Assembly: GCA_026120035.1 (NCBI GenBank)
Contig: JALRME010000035.1
Location: 62,001 to 126,000 of the forward strand
Reading direction: 5' to 3'
DNA: 64,000 nucleotides
Source: Coleophoma eucalyptorum
Lineage: Eukaryota; Ascomycota; Leotiomycetes; Helotiales; Dermateaceae
A model generated the notes under the pieces. That model had not been told where the DNA came from. It did not search any database and saw only the letters and a program-made list of their open reading frames with translations. Position numbers and translations under genes: made by a program. Shown piece by piece: positions 21,242 through 32,985 of this stretch (the stretch's first letter is position 1; every line of letters starts with the position of its first letter).

Positions 21242-23463
21242 ATGGCTGTGGCACTTCTCAGCCAGGCTGACGGCTATGGCATTATCATTGGCCTTTCGGT
21301 GCTATTCTGCCTTATTATTATCACCGCAGTCAAGATACAGAAGAGGTACCTATCGGAGGACAGCGATCAGTCAGAAATGTTCATGGTCGCAAATCGTTCC
21401 GTTGGGACTGGATTGACAGCCTCTGCTGTCTTCTCAAGTTGGTAAGTTCCAATGACAGCGATATAAAGTATGTCTGTTAACCACGTTGGATCGATTTAGG
21501 ATGTGGATCAACGAAAGCGTCTTTTCGGCCGCTTACACCTACAAATGGGGTATCGCTTTGCCCATCTGGTGGGCAAGTGGGCTGTCCTTCCAGATTGCGC
21601 TCATGGCTGTGCTCGGTATCGTGGCAAAGCTTCGAGTACCCTACGCGCATACCTCGCTGGAGATCATAAAAATGAGATATGGAAAATATGCACACTGGCT
21701 GTTCATTCTGCTGAACCTGATCAACAACATTTTTGGCTGCGGCAGCATGATTCTCGCAGGTGCTCAGCTGGTGACGGGAATGACCGGTATGCACGTAATC
21801 GCTGCATGTATCCTGATTCCTGCCGGAGGTAAGTTAGTCAAAGGGCAATAGAGAATGTAGACGCTGATCTTTGTGCTCTAATAGTCGTCACCTATACGGC
21901 CGTTGGTGGTCTCAAAGCCACCTTCTTGACGGATTACCTGCATACTACCATCGCTCTGATTCTCTTGATCTACTTCTCCCTCGCAGTTTTGACAAATGAA
22001 CATATTGGCGGCATCTCGGGCTTGTACGAGAAAGTGAAAGCCACGGATGACTATATTGCTGGCAACTATGAAGGCTCGCTTTTGACTATGAAGTCCAAGA
22101 GCTGTAAGGCAAATTCTAAATGTTGCGTCACGGATTATTGCTAATGTCTGATACAGCGGTCCTCTTTGGCCTAGTACTGAAGCTGGGCAACCTTGCACTT
22201 GTGCTTATGGATACGGCATTCTGGCAGAAGTCCTTTGCTTCCGAAGTGCACTCAACTGTTCCGGCTTATGACCTTGTGTCTGTTATTATCATTGCTATAC
22301 CCTGGTGTACTGGAACCATTATTGGTCTAAGCGCTCGTGCAATCGAAAAGACTCCTGTCTGGTTCGACTACCCCAATACCCTGACAACCACTCAGGTGAA
22401 CTCCGGCCTCGTAATGCCGTACGTGCTCAAGTCTCTACTGGGCAGAGGTGCAACCAGCGGTCTGCTTGTACTCATTTTTATGGCCATCACCAGCACAGTT
22501 TCTTCGTCCATGATCGCTGTTAGCAGTATCATCTCTCTGGATTTTTTCCGCACCTACATTAACCCACTGGCATCTGACCGCAAAATTCTCAAGGTAAGCC
22601 ATTGGGGCGTGGTATTCCATGGTTGCTTTATGGCCGGCTTTGCCATCATGCTCGAATATGCCGGCGCAACAAACAACTGGTCTACTTATTTCCGACCCAT
22701 CATTGCATGTCCCGGTATCCTACCATTGATCTTAACACTTCTCTGGTCTGGACAAACAAAGTTGGCGGCCATCCTGGCTCCCATTTTGGGGCTTTTGTCT
22801 GGCGTTGCAACTTGGCTTTCCCTGTCATGGTACTGGTCTGGTGCAGTAAATATTCACACGACGCAGGTTCAGTTGCCAGGTCTTTACGGAGCACTCGTTT
22901 CTTTCTTTTCTCCAGCACTTTATTCTGTTATAATCTCCTTGATCTGGCCAAAACGTTTCGACTGGCGCGAGTTCCTGAGAATTGACCTTATCGAAGACTT
23001 GAGTCCAACGAGCAGCGCTCTGCAGTCGAAACTCCCCAGTAGCGAAGCTGTAAATGAGTCATTCAAACTAGAGAATGCTTCTGAGAAAGGAGCCCACCTC
23101 ACAAGTGGAGAGAAGAGCGGCACACTACCAAGTCCACCAAGAAGCAAACTAAATTCTCAAATCCCTCTCGATGATGTGGTTCACCCTTTTGACGAGGAGA
23201 CAATTAGACATATCAAAAAGTGGTTCAAGATTGCCAGCATCTATTTCATCATAAACATCGTGGTCACCATTATCCTTTGGCCTTTGCCTCTATATCGGGA
23301 CTGGATCTTCACAAAGAGCTTTTTCGGCGGCTGGGTCACCATGGCGATTATCTGGCATTTCGCCGCTATGTTTGCTGTTGTTTTATATCCGATCTACGAT
23401 GGGCGATATGAAATTGCTAGGGCAGGTCGCGGCATGATGAAGGAGTGGAAATGGAGGGGGTAA
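21242..23463 (+). CDS. DUR3-type urea/polyamine transporter
   Basis: Four exons (21242-21441, 21500-21828, 21885-22103, 22157-23463) give 684 residues, matching the usual length of fungal DUR3/UreA proteins of the sodium:solute symporter family. Blocks supporting this are FMVANRSVGTGLTASAVFSSW near the N terminus, YKWGIALPIWWASG, AHTSLEIIKMRYGK, TYTAVGGLKATFLTDYLHT, DTAFWQKSFAS, and IMAITSTVSSSMIAVSSI-like helix segments. About 14-15 hydrophobic segments are visible. It should import urea, and perhaps polyamines, across the plasma membrane by proton or cation symport. Fungal members are usually induced under nitrogen limitation by GATA factors; I did not verify operator sites. All splice junctions keep phase. 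No urease gene lies in the window. Confidence 0.92.
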
Positions 23464-24198
23464 GGTACCACTTTTAAGGGTAACTCTTGACTTTGATTGC
23501 CAATACAATAGAATGAGAGATAGACAAGTGATAGACAAAATTCTGTGTTCGATTATTAAAACCCTTTAAGACCAAATATTCTTATAGTATCCCTATTGTA
23601 GACACATGTCATATACAGTATCATTGGCGAGAGGTATTTCTACTGCCTCACACTCTATTCAATACACCTGAATATATTACCTACGAGCCCAATTTGTACC
23701 TGTTTGGCATACTAGTCAATTATTACGTTACCTGACGTAAACCAACACCTATGAAGAAACTGGAATCCAGGATAGACAATCTGCTTACATCTCCAGTGAA
23801 ACACCGGTACAACCAATACCCTGAATTCTGCGCTACCATATTCTAAGCAACAAATTAGCAAGTATACACTAGTCATAATCATACATTTAGTGTCGGCGAA
23901 ATTAAATGATGCAGGCAGTTTGGGAGGGAGTATGTGTGGACAGCCTAAGCGAGCCGTCAAGACTTACCGTTGCTTGAGTCCTGTGCCGACGGACCAAGCA
24001 TCGTGCTCCTGGGCGACTCCATGCTCGAACGAATGCAATCCACCGGCAGCAGTATCAGTCTCATTCCCTGGTCGTCCATCTGTCTCCTCGTAATCCTTCC
24101 ACATATCGTCTTTAACCACGCGTGTCGAGGCTTTTTAGCTTTATATATAAGATTTTTTCGGCGCCGTATAGCCAGTGGCTATAGCTACCATGATAAGT
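23464..24198. other. intergenic region with an SGNH-hydrolase fragment
   Basis: Mostly featureless AT-rich sequence. It contains the short relic described separately at 23970-24080. Confidence 0.5.
23970..24080 (+). pseudogene. fragment of an SGNH/GDSL hydrolase
   Basis: About 30 residues read DGPSIVLLGDSMLERMQSTG, which matches block I of SGNH hydrolases (GDS with the catalytic Ser, then (M/L)xERM). The frame continues a short way without the Gly and Asn blocks or the Asp-x-x-His block. The rest of the gene is absent, and the ankyrin gene begins just beyond on the opposite strand. Confidence 0.5.
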
Positions 24199-26000
24199 TT
24201 ATTCCCCAGTATATTGTCCTGTGATTTCTTTCAAAATTTCGACAACGATGTCGTGCTGTTGCGCTGATGCAAACGAAAGTGGTGTGCGGTTATATAGGTC
24301 TTTTGAGTCAACTTTAGCCTGGCTCGTTGCGAGCAACGCTCTGACAATTATCTCGTGTCCTGCCTCTGCTGCATACGACAATGGAGTGCGCCCAAGTTGG
24401 TCCTTTGAGTCAACATCAACCTGATCCGTTGCGAGAAACGTTTCGACAATACTCTCGTGTCCTGACCATGCTGCATACGACAATGGCGTGCGATTATATA
24501 CATCTTTTACGTCAACTTTAACCCGCCCTGTTGCGAGCAAAGTCTCAACAATAATCTTGCGTCCTGCCCTTGTAGCGTGGAAAAGCGGGGTCTGTCCATG
24601 CTCGTCTTTTGCGTCAACGTCGACCTGTCCCGTTGCGAGTAATAACTTGATAATAGCCTCGTGCCCTTCCGCTGCTGCAATTAAAAATGGAGTTTCCCCC
24701 ATATTATTCTCCAAATCAATAATCCTACACACTTTTGTCATGGTGAGCAACGTTTCAACGACAGTTGTATGTCCTGCCTTTGCTGCGTACGAAAGTGGCG
24801 TTCGGCCAATTTCATCCTGTATCTCCATGCTAGCGCTGCCCGCTGCAAGTAACAATTTTACGACAGCCTCATACCCTTTTGCTGCTGCATATGAGAGGGG
24901 AGTCCGACCATATTCGTCCTTAGAGTTGATACCATCCTTAGTAGCCGCAAGCAGTATTTCTACCACAGCATCGTGCCCTGCTTTTGCGGCGTGCGAAAGA
25001 GGGTTTCGGCCGTCCTTGTCCTTGGAATCGATCCCGGCCTTACTAGCGGCAAGCAATATTTCTACCACAGCATCGTGCCCTGCTTCTGCGGCGTGCGAAA
25101 GAGGGTTTCGGCCGTCCTTATCCTTGGAATCGATCCCGGCCTTACTAGCGGCAAGCAGCATTTCTACCACAGTATCGTGCCCTGCTTCTGCGGCGTGCGA
25201 AAGGGGTGTCCAGCCACCTCTGTCCTTGAAGTCGATCCCAGCCTTGCTAACCGCAAGCAATATTTCTACCACAGCCTCGTGTCCTGCCGCTGCTGCGTAT
25301 GAAAGGGGTGTCCAGCCGCCTCTGTCCTTGGAGTCGATCCCGGCCTTACTAACTGCAAGCAACATTTCAACGACAACTTTATACCCTCCTTCTGCAGCAT
25401 ACGAAAGGGGTATCCGACCGCCTTCATCTTTAGAGTCGATCCCCTTCTTACTAGCGGCAAGCACCATGGCTACAACAGCCTCATGACCTGCTGCTGCTGC
25501 GTAGCAAAGGGCGGTTCGGCCCCTTTGATCCTGAAAGTCGATCCCAACATTACTAGCTGCAAGCAACGTCTTCACCGTAGCCTCGTGTCCTCCCGCTGCT
25601 GCGTATGAAACTGGAGTCCAGCCTGCTTTGTCTTTTAGATTGAGATTTACTTGGCCGGAAAACAACAACCTTTTGACCACGGCATCGTGCCCTGCTTTTG
25701 CTGCGTAAGCAACCGGCGTCCAACCTGCTTTATCTTTGAAATCGATTTCGGCCTGGCCCGTCGCAAGTAACATTTCGACGACTGCCTCATGTCCTCCTTC
25801 CGCTGCGTATGAGAGCGGCGTTCGACCAAAGTAATTATTCTTTGAGTTGACTCGAACCCGGCCCATTGCGAGCAGCATTTTGACTACGACGTCATGTCCT
25901 GCCTCTGCTGCGTACGACAGTAGCGTTCTACCATACCGACTATCCTCCAAATCTAGATCAATATCATTATCTGCAGCTGGGGTGTCTAATGTTGTGCCAT
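24199..26000 (-). repeat. ankyrin repeat array, about 100-bp units
   Basis: Seventeen tandem coding units of about 99-108 bp, with the central five nearly the same in DNA sequence. A long open frame on the plus strand (24488-25486) is a by-product of this periodicity. Confidence 0.9.
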
Positions 26001-27773
26001 GTCCTTTAGTGAAGGCCCATAACAGCCGTACAAAAGTGTATTGACTTTTTGGTGTGTACTGATGGCCCTTTCCGAATATTACCTCATAGCCCATAGCGTC
26101 TTGGAGCGCCACTTTTGCCTTTTCATAGTCTTCCGAATCTCTCAATATTAATGATAAGTTCCATACTCTAGTTGTATTATCGAGATCGTCTTTGGTCTTT
26201 GTCTTTGACTGTTCCAGTGTTCGTTTCAAAGGCTCATATCCTCCTGATTGCTGTGACGCCTCGTCTCTCCAGTTCCATACTAAGAGAAAATCGCGCATGG
26301 AGACCTTTTCCATATCCGATAGCGAGAGCGTCGGCTGTTTGGTATTCTGAGGATTAGTTACAATCATTATGACGGTGAAGTAATCTTCGCATGGTCTGAT
26401 TATCGTGGGCTTCACAGCTCCTTGAAGAAAGCAGATGATGTCTCCTTTCTGTATGGGCTTTGCTGAGGCTCGAAAAGTCCAGTGAACAGTGAGCTCGTCT
26501 CCTTGCGCTAGTGAATGATGGCGGTCGGCTTGGAGACCGAGAGAGTTCCATGATAGCTCCTTCCTGAGTATAACATCGACTTCCTGCATACCGCCCAAAG
26601 CAGTAGCGCTTTTTACGGAGGACACTCTGCCAAGGGCATAGCCCGTGCTCCTAATCACAGCCATTTCCGCATCGTTCCAAGTCTCTACAGATATATTTTC
26701 CCAAAGCAGAAACTTGATTACTCGCTGAAAGAGGTCTTCCCATGGAACTTGGTAGTTAGGAGATAAGCCAGCCTGACTGAGATCATCAGAGCTCATGCCC
26801 AGTAGGGCGTACACTTTGTCGTGACGTTTGGTAGCCTTGTGAGTATGGTACATGTCCATTAGCTCACTGAGTGAGCAGATGTTAAGGGAAGATCCGCCTG
26901 TTACCCCTACAGTGTAATTCGGCCGAAATATTGCTCCTCTGATGAGGTAAGTAACTGAACGGATCAAACCCTGGAGCTCTGCACGGGCTTTGTATCTCCA
27001 TATTAAGGAATCCACTCCTAAGCAGAAGGCATAACCATCAACTTCCGCAAGACCACATATTATAAGAATTTGTCGGGCTGCGGCAACTTCTTGTAAAATC
27101 TAAACCAAATAAAAATTATTATACTTTTGGATTTTTCCAAACGGCTGCTTACCCAAATACGCCGGAACCACGGTCGTTGAAGCAACGCAAAAACTGCCTC
27201 TTGTATCATTTCGTCGTCTAAAAGATTGCCCTTCTTGTCTCCGGCCAGCCGTATGAATTCGAGTGCTCGGTCGCCATTATCAGTTGCCGCTCCAAGCCAG
27301 ACCACTACCCGGTTTGCCTGGCCAAATATTTTCGGCATCAGCTGGATTTGCTGCTCTTTTTCTTGGTCATCGTCTTGGTTAATGCAAACAGCATCTACCC
27401 ATAATATCCGCTCAAAAAGGCGGTGTCTGAGCCGTTTTAAAGCCTCATAAAGGTTTTCCGTTATGAATATGTCGCGTTCGCCAATGGAGATGGATCGAGG
27501 CTTACCTTCCCCGCCCCATACGTAAGATAGAGCGTCATATGGGTGTGTTCGGTAGGCTGACTCGTAGAGGGAATAGGTAAAGAGTTGGCATTTTATTGCT
27601 CCATCTTGGTTTTCATGGGGGAGCAGGCGAAGCAGGCGAATGTCGTTCCGCAAAAGAATGGTATAATAACTAGTAGGGGATAGGTCACTTGTCATAGTGC
27701 ACCGAGGCTGGTGGTTGGAATGAAAACAATAATGGGCTGAATCGTCGGGTTCTCGATTGCTGTTGTGTTGCAT
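24199..27773 (-). CDS. HET-domain protein with 17 ankyrin repeats
   Basis: Two exons (27773-27153 and 27099-24199) encode 1173 residues. The HET domain occupies about residues 60-215, with YDALSYVWGG, ILWVDAVCINQDDDQEKEQQI, and RRIW at the exon end followed by ILQEVAAA in exon 2. A linker with KRHDKVYALLGMSSDD (the second HET-associated block) follows. The C-terminal half is an array of 17 ankyrin repeats of 33-36 residues, each of the type GRTPLSYAAEAGHEAVVEMLL. Repeats 6-10 are very similar (for example SKDKDGRNPLSHAA occurs twice in a row), a sign of recent duplication. HET-ankyrin proteins are candidate incompatibility receptors in which the variable repeats recognise a partner and HET triggers cell death. 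A later in-frame Met (residue 27) is an alternative start. The gene appears intact. Confidence 0.9.
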
Positions 27774-28307
27774 TACCCTCAGGCAGCAGCTTGGGCGTGA
27801 GCGGATCAGCCTCGCCGCGCTGATGAGGTGATCATCTTAGTCATCCACGTGATGCCCCATTCCAACACCCTTTCTGCTCCCGGCCTTAACAGAAAGATTT
27901 TATTTAAGGTGGCTGCTAGATTTTGTATGAAAAACACAGATAAAACAAACAACTTTAGCTGCTGTACCCTATCATCCATCTGTTTGCATTGTACGTGAAT
28001 ACTCCCGCCTATACATCAAAAAGGAATGGTTACACCAAAAAAGTATAACGTCTAATATTTTTCCAAACACAAAAAGCTTCTAAGAATGCTAAGCGTAAAT
28101 ATATGCTTTGAGCTGATCAAATTTAAAGGCGATCTTAAGGTCAAAATGTGATCTTGTTAGCTATAATTACATCAGTTTTAAACTCTATTACACTGCGAAG
28201 CCACCGCAGACTCAACGGCGCAAGGCTACACAATCTCGTATATATAGCTATAGTCAAGAATTATACCACGTTATAGTTGCAGCTTGTAGGCCTAGTTTTC
28301 TCTGAAC
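27774..28307. other. intergenic region
   Basis: Upstream of the HET-ankyrin gene and downstream of the AttH-like gene (both minus). No gene or repeat seen; 27900-28270 is AT-rich. Confidence 0.5.
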
Positions 28308-29382
28308 CTATGCGACGCTCCTAACCATCTCTACAACACCAAATGCGGAAGTTTCACCAAGAAAAGAGCCATTCGCAGTTATATATCCTTCATAAGCGAA
28401 GTCAACCAGATTCTGTGCACCACTAATCTCTTGATCAGGACGAGCGCTTTGAGCCACCAACGAATCACCCGAATCAAATTTAAGTGACCATCTAAGGGAA
28501 TATGTGACATTCGAGGCGGCCGAGGTCCAGTTGCTTCCATAATCAGGATACAACGTAAATGGAAGGATTTGCGTTCCACTGGCCGTTCTCACGGTAGCGA
28601 AGCGCCATTGTACGGGTGCCGGGATGGAACTGTCAATGGCCCAGACACTCGCTCTCGCCCCACTTCTGAAATTCAATTGGAACCATGTCCAGTTTCCAAT
28701 GGGAGCGCCGTTGCTCACTTGACGATCATACCAGGTAAAGGAGTTGGATGGATCAACGGTCGCGGTGGTTCCATTAATTGAGAGAGTGCCTGAAGTTTGA
28801 CAAGCTGGTAGACCGATCTCTGTGGTGTTGCCCATTCCAAAATTGAATGCATTTCCACCCATGTTGAGAAGCCCTTTGGAGGTTGCATTGATTGCAATAT
28901 CGTACGAATAGTCTGGAGTAGACATAGATGTTTGCAGATTAGAGATACTATCGTCTGTGGTAGCTAGGAATGTGAAGTTCGGAGTGGTAATATTGAAACG
29001 TCCGTTTTGAGTAGTGTTTTGGGAAAGGATGTAGGTGGTGTTGCTGAAGTAGTTTTCGGTATTTTCCAGGTCTAATATTGAAGACCTTACCATTCCAGAC
29101 CCTCCGGTAACTAGTGCATGCGAAATCAATAGGTATTGATGGCGATCGTCAACGGTTATAAACGAGCTTGACCAGAAGGAAGTTCCTTCAATAGTCTGAA
29201 GTTGGTAAGGTTATAAAAAAGTGGAATAGCCGGCTGTTAGAATTTTAGCAAAAATATAGTGAAGTTATAGGTTCACTCACATCATAAATTGAAGTCGATG
29301 ACTCTGGCACGAAGGGTTGGTATTGCAAAGCTTGAGCCGTCGCAAAACCTAGGGATGTCCAGAGAATCGAAGAAAGATACAT
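28308..29382 (-). CDS. secreted AttH/CrtC-type protein (kievitone-hydratase-like)
   Basis: Two exons (29382-29281 and 29195-28308) encode 329 residues. The N terminus is a signal peptide (MYLSSILWTSLGFATAQA). The body resembles the lipocalin-like AttH/CrtC family that includes fungal kievitone hydratases and related cyclases: SSFITVDDRHQYLLISH, NFTFLATTDD, the signature SFTWYDRQ, then NWTWFQLNFRSG and ASVWAID. Many N-glycosylation sites (NxS/T) fit a secreted protein. Kievitone hydratase detoxifies a plant phytoalexin by adding water to a prenyl group; other members catalyse cyclisations in secondary metabolism. Function here is by family only. The length is close to that of kievitone hydratase. 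Confidence 0.82.
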
Positions 29383-31385
29383 TGTGAGGTTTTCTTAATA
29401 TGAATGCAATGAATAATTTTGTAGTTTTACTTTTGAGAATAGTGCATTGGTAGAGGAGGTAGCTCGTCATTCTTATAGTCTACGCCGGTGGCTTATGCGA
29501 TCCGTTGCCTGTGATCAGTTTGAAGGACACTAAATTAGCAAGCACTCCTTGTAGAAGAGAAATTTCCAGCAGGTGAAGAGGAACGTAAGGTGTGGATCTG
29601 TGGGGCTCATTATGAGGATTAGATATCTATACTCTGTGCCTATCACGCTGATCTCTGGACACTGCCTTTACAGTTGAATATGGCAGCAATTGATTACTTT
29701 TATTATTCCACACTGGCGATCACTTCGTAGAAGGTAAAAGCATATTCGTTACATGAATGGACTATCTATGCTTCATGTCATACTCTTCTAATGATTACGG
29801 AAGAGACTTCAGCCTCTGGCGAATAGCTGGAGGAATATAAGAAGCCTTATCCGCAGTACTAGGTCCGCTAAGGAAAGATAGACATTTGTAGTACCACATG
29901 CTTGTGGTTCTAAGCCTCCACAAAATCGGTATTTAGATACTAACTTTGGCCATCGTATTATTTAAGTTTCGTATTTTCAATTGTCATTAATTAAGACATC
30001 GAATATCAATTACTGTCATACAAATCAAAACTTAGTACATACGTTTTATCAGAAGGATTCTTGCTTGCTATGCATCTGCTGTTCACTTTTGACAAGCCTA
30101 CCTCTGCATGAGAGTAACTAATTTACAGCGCCTGAGTTTGCAGCAACCCAATATCTTCTTATACGACCCGTAGAAGACAAACCGTATCAAACATTGAGGA
30201 GGCTATTATTCTACGAAGCTCCGAACCAACTCGAAGTTATCAAGGACAGTCGCCAAGGGAAAGAATCCTGAAAGCTTGCTTTGGTGCACAGGCCACGGCT
30301 TAGCCCTTGATTTCCCCACATTCCCACATCCCCACATCCACACGCCGCCACATATTCCTTTCGGCCTTCGGTCTTCGGCCGTACCTCCTATAGCCGTCGG
30401 CCGTTCAACCTTGGGTCAAGCAGTTGCTCATTCGTTGACGGTCAACTCCAATTACTAAAATAGCCCTGTATCTTTACGATAGATGGCCTCATTTGATTTA
30501 ATGGATACTATGGAAGGACAGTGAAAGGCTATTTTATAGGGTCTATTTCTAGACGCTTGTGGGCTGTGCCCCCTGCTTAGTTTCCCCGCTGCTAGTTGTC
30601 ATCGCAGAGCAGAGTCAATTCTTGCCAATTCCTTACCTAAGCTATCTGTCTTCTTCCCGCTGTTCCTATTTCATCTCACCACAGCCAGCGTTATGTCAGC
30701 CACGATAATAGCGCCACAACTACAGTAGAAGCAGCACAGCATATTTTGATCGAAATTTTACTAAGAGGCTTAAAGAACAAGCTGATAGTCTCAAAAGCCG
30801 AATAGCTTAACCAGTATCGATGGGAGATAGCAGACTTGCTCTGTTTTAAGATCTGTAAAGAGCTGCTAGACAGATTAGGGAGTTGAGCTTTACAACCAAT
30901 TAGCTAGGCAAGAACAATGATCTATTGTATTGCACGAGAATAGGATACCAACCTTCAAAATCACTCCTTAGCCAATAAAACTAGGTTAGAATCTAGGTAA
31001 GAACGATTGCGGCTATAGTTTTGCATAAGGTTGTTATCAAACCTTAGCAATATAAACGGCGTGAGTAAGGGAAGGTGGGTAAGTCCTAGAGACAGAAACT
31101 TGTAGCTTGTCTATACTTTAATAGGTTATTGAAAATTCTAGTACAGATAGATAAAGCAACACGGTCACATTGATTAATTTTACATAGTCTACAAACTTCT
31201 CTTAGATAGTCGTTTAGCAATCAAGTAGGAGTAATAATTCAGTACCTTTCGAATGGTATACAGGCATCATCTCTCAAAGACCCATCGTTAGTAAAGTTAT
31301 ATAATACGTATAATATGAAGTGAACAACTAATCAAAATACTTATAAAAAAGTAGTCCGTGACCTATACCTATTGTTAGCAGCCCT
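29383..31385. other. 2-kb gene-poor region
   Basis: No supported gene. Around 30690-30900 a degenerate plus-strand frame with several stops (pieces such as AAQHILIEILLRGLKNKL) could be the remains of an old gene or element, but I cannot assign it. Confidence 0.4.
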
Positions 31386-32985
31386 ATGACAACAGTGTTT
31401 GGCTATCACTATTCTTCAAATCAGCCTCAAGCTTGCGATCGAGTAGGAGCTGGACCACAGCCTTGTGCCCATTCTGAGCAGCCTATGACAGTGGCGTTTG
31501 GCCATAAATATCCTTCGAATCAGCGTCGACATTGCCAGTTTCGAGCAGGATCTGGACGACGGTATCGTGCCCATTCTGAGCAGCCCACCATAGCGGCGTT
31601 TGGCCATCACTATCCTTCGAATCAGCGTCGACATTGCCAGTTTCGAGCAGGATCTGGACGACGGCATCGTAGCCATTCCGAGCAGCCCACCACAACGGCG
31701 TTTGGCCAAAACTATCCTTCGAATCGGTCTCGAACTTGTGGGTTTCAAGCAAGAGCTTGACGACCTCTTTAGCCCCGAAGTATGATGCCAAATGCATTGC
31801 TGTTGTCATCCTTGGAACTTCCTGGCAGTGATTTGAGTCGAAGTCGAACAAGTAATGCCAGTTAGCTAATAACCCTTGGCTCGAGGCCTCAACTTTAGTT
31901 TCGCTGTTGAGAAAGGCCAAAACTGCCTGGTTTAACTCGTCAGGTAGAATTGAAGCTTCACGAGCATGGTGCCCCCAGTGTTTCGCAGCGTACTCAAAGA
32001 ATTGGTACTTCTGCAATTGTCTCTCAAATTGACTGTCTGTCTCACAAAACCCACGCTCAAAGGCATCAAATGAAAGGTAAGAAATGCAGGTTCCCATAAT
32101 ATTGGCCTGTGTATTCGGGAACCAGCGTTCCTGCGCTTGCTCAAAATATTTCTGTGTTGTATAGTGGACTAGGCGGATAATTTTGCTCTCTTCATCAACG
32201 GTAACTAAACCAGCGCATACTGAGACCATATCGTCAACTTGCAAAAAGTTTTTTCGGTTTAGTTTCGTATCTCCAGGGTTTACAGCGAGGGCTTGCTGGA
32301 GTTCTAAAGTTGTGAGCCGTCTCTTTGCGCAGGTAATCCATGCCAGAACTTTCCGAGCAACTTCCCGAAAACCTGACTTCTGTCCATTGATCCTCACCAT
32401 TACTTGGTCGTATGCATGGTCTAATATACGGAGTTTTTCTTCTTCGCTTGATCTCTGGTCCTGTTTGTGCAACTGCTTTATTGTTTCCTCAATCGCAGCT
32501 GGTGTCAGCTTGTCATCAAGCGAGGCGAGGTATATTCGTGCAAGGAGAAACCTATAGAGGATTAGTTCTAAGGTACCTTCCAGTATTCGATCGTGGACGT
32601 ACATTCCATCAACCGCAGCTGAGATTTTAGTTTTGATCTCTTCCTGGAGCTGTTGGTCCTGCTGTACAAATAATGGTAGCTGGTTCATGTGACCTTCGAG
32701 ATATCTCTGCACATCTTTCTCACTCGCACGAATCTCCTCTGACATACTGTGACTGAATCTGGAAGTGACCTCCGGTATGAACCTCGAAGTGGCGAAGATA
32801 TTTACCCTATATTTACTTTGAAGATTAAAGACTTCGTTTAGAAGCGTCGTACGACAGCCATCAGATGTTTGGCACTCATCTAGAGCCTCAATAAGGATGA
32901 AAACTCTAGAGTACAGAGCAGCTACCAACTGGAGGGTTTTGGAGATTTCATCGAAAGAGGGTCGTGTATTCTTGTTGATTTGCAC
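31386..32985 (-). pseudogene. NACHT-ankyrin receptor, 5'-truncated and with premature stops
   Basis: The visible frame starts inside the nucleotide-binding module: RVFILIEALDECQ (Walker B region), NIFATSRFIPEV (sensor), then the winged-helix-like part VLAWITCAKRRLTTLELQQAL, GLVTVDEESKIIRLVHYTTQ, and ankyrin repeats (GQTPLWWAARNGYDAVVQILLE). The N-terminal effector domain and the P-loop that should come first are not found upstream to 34350. The array is cut by a TAG at 31483-31485 (GQTPLS-stop-AAQNGH), where homologous repeats have Trp or Tyr. After it one more repeat is readable, and this too ends LLS-stop at about 31386. A plausible acceptor (TTTATAG) precedes the first codons at 32985, so part of the missing 5' half may have been on an upstream exon that is now lost. 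Confidence 0.75.

Noticed and set aside
24488..25486. 332-residue open frame on the plus strand
   Set aside because: It is the antisense of the ankyrin array. The repeat period keeps it open, and it has no domain of its own.
30690..30900. Possible transposon remains
   Set aside because: A few coding-like residues between stops, with no recognisable transposase or reverse-transcriptase motif.
31386..31760. Plus-strand frame with three similar segments
   Set aside because: Antisense of the ankyrin repeats of the NACHT relic.
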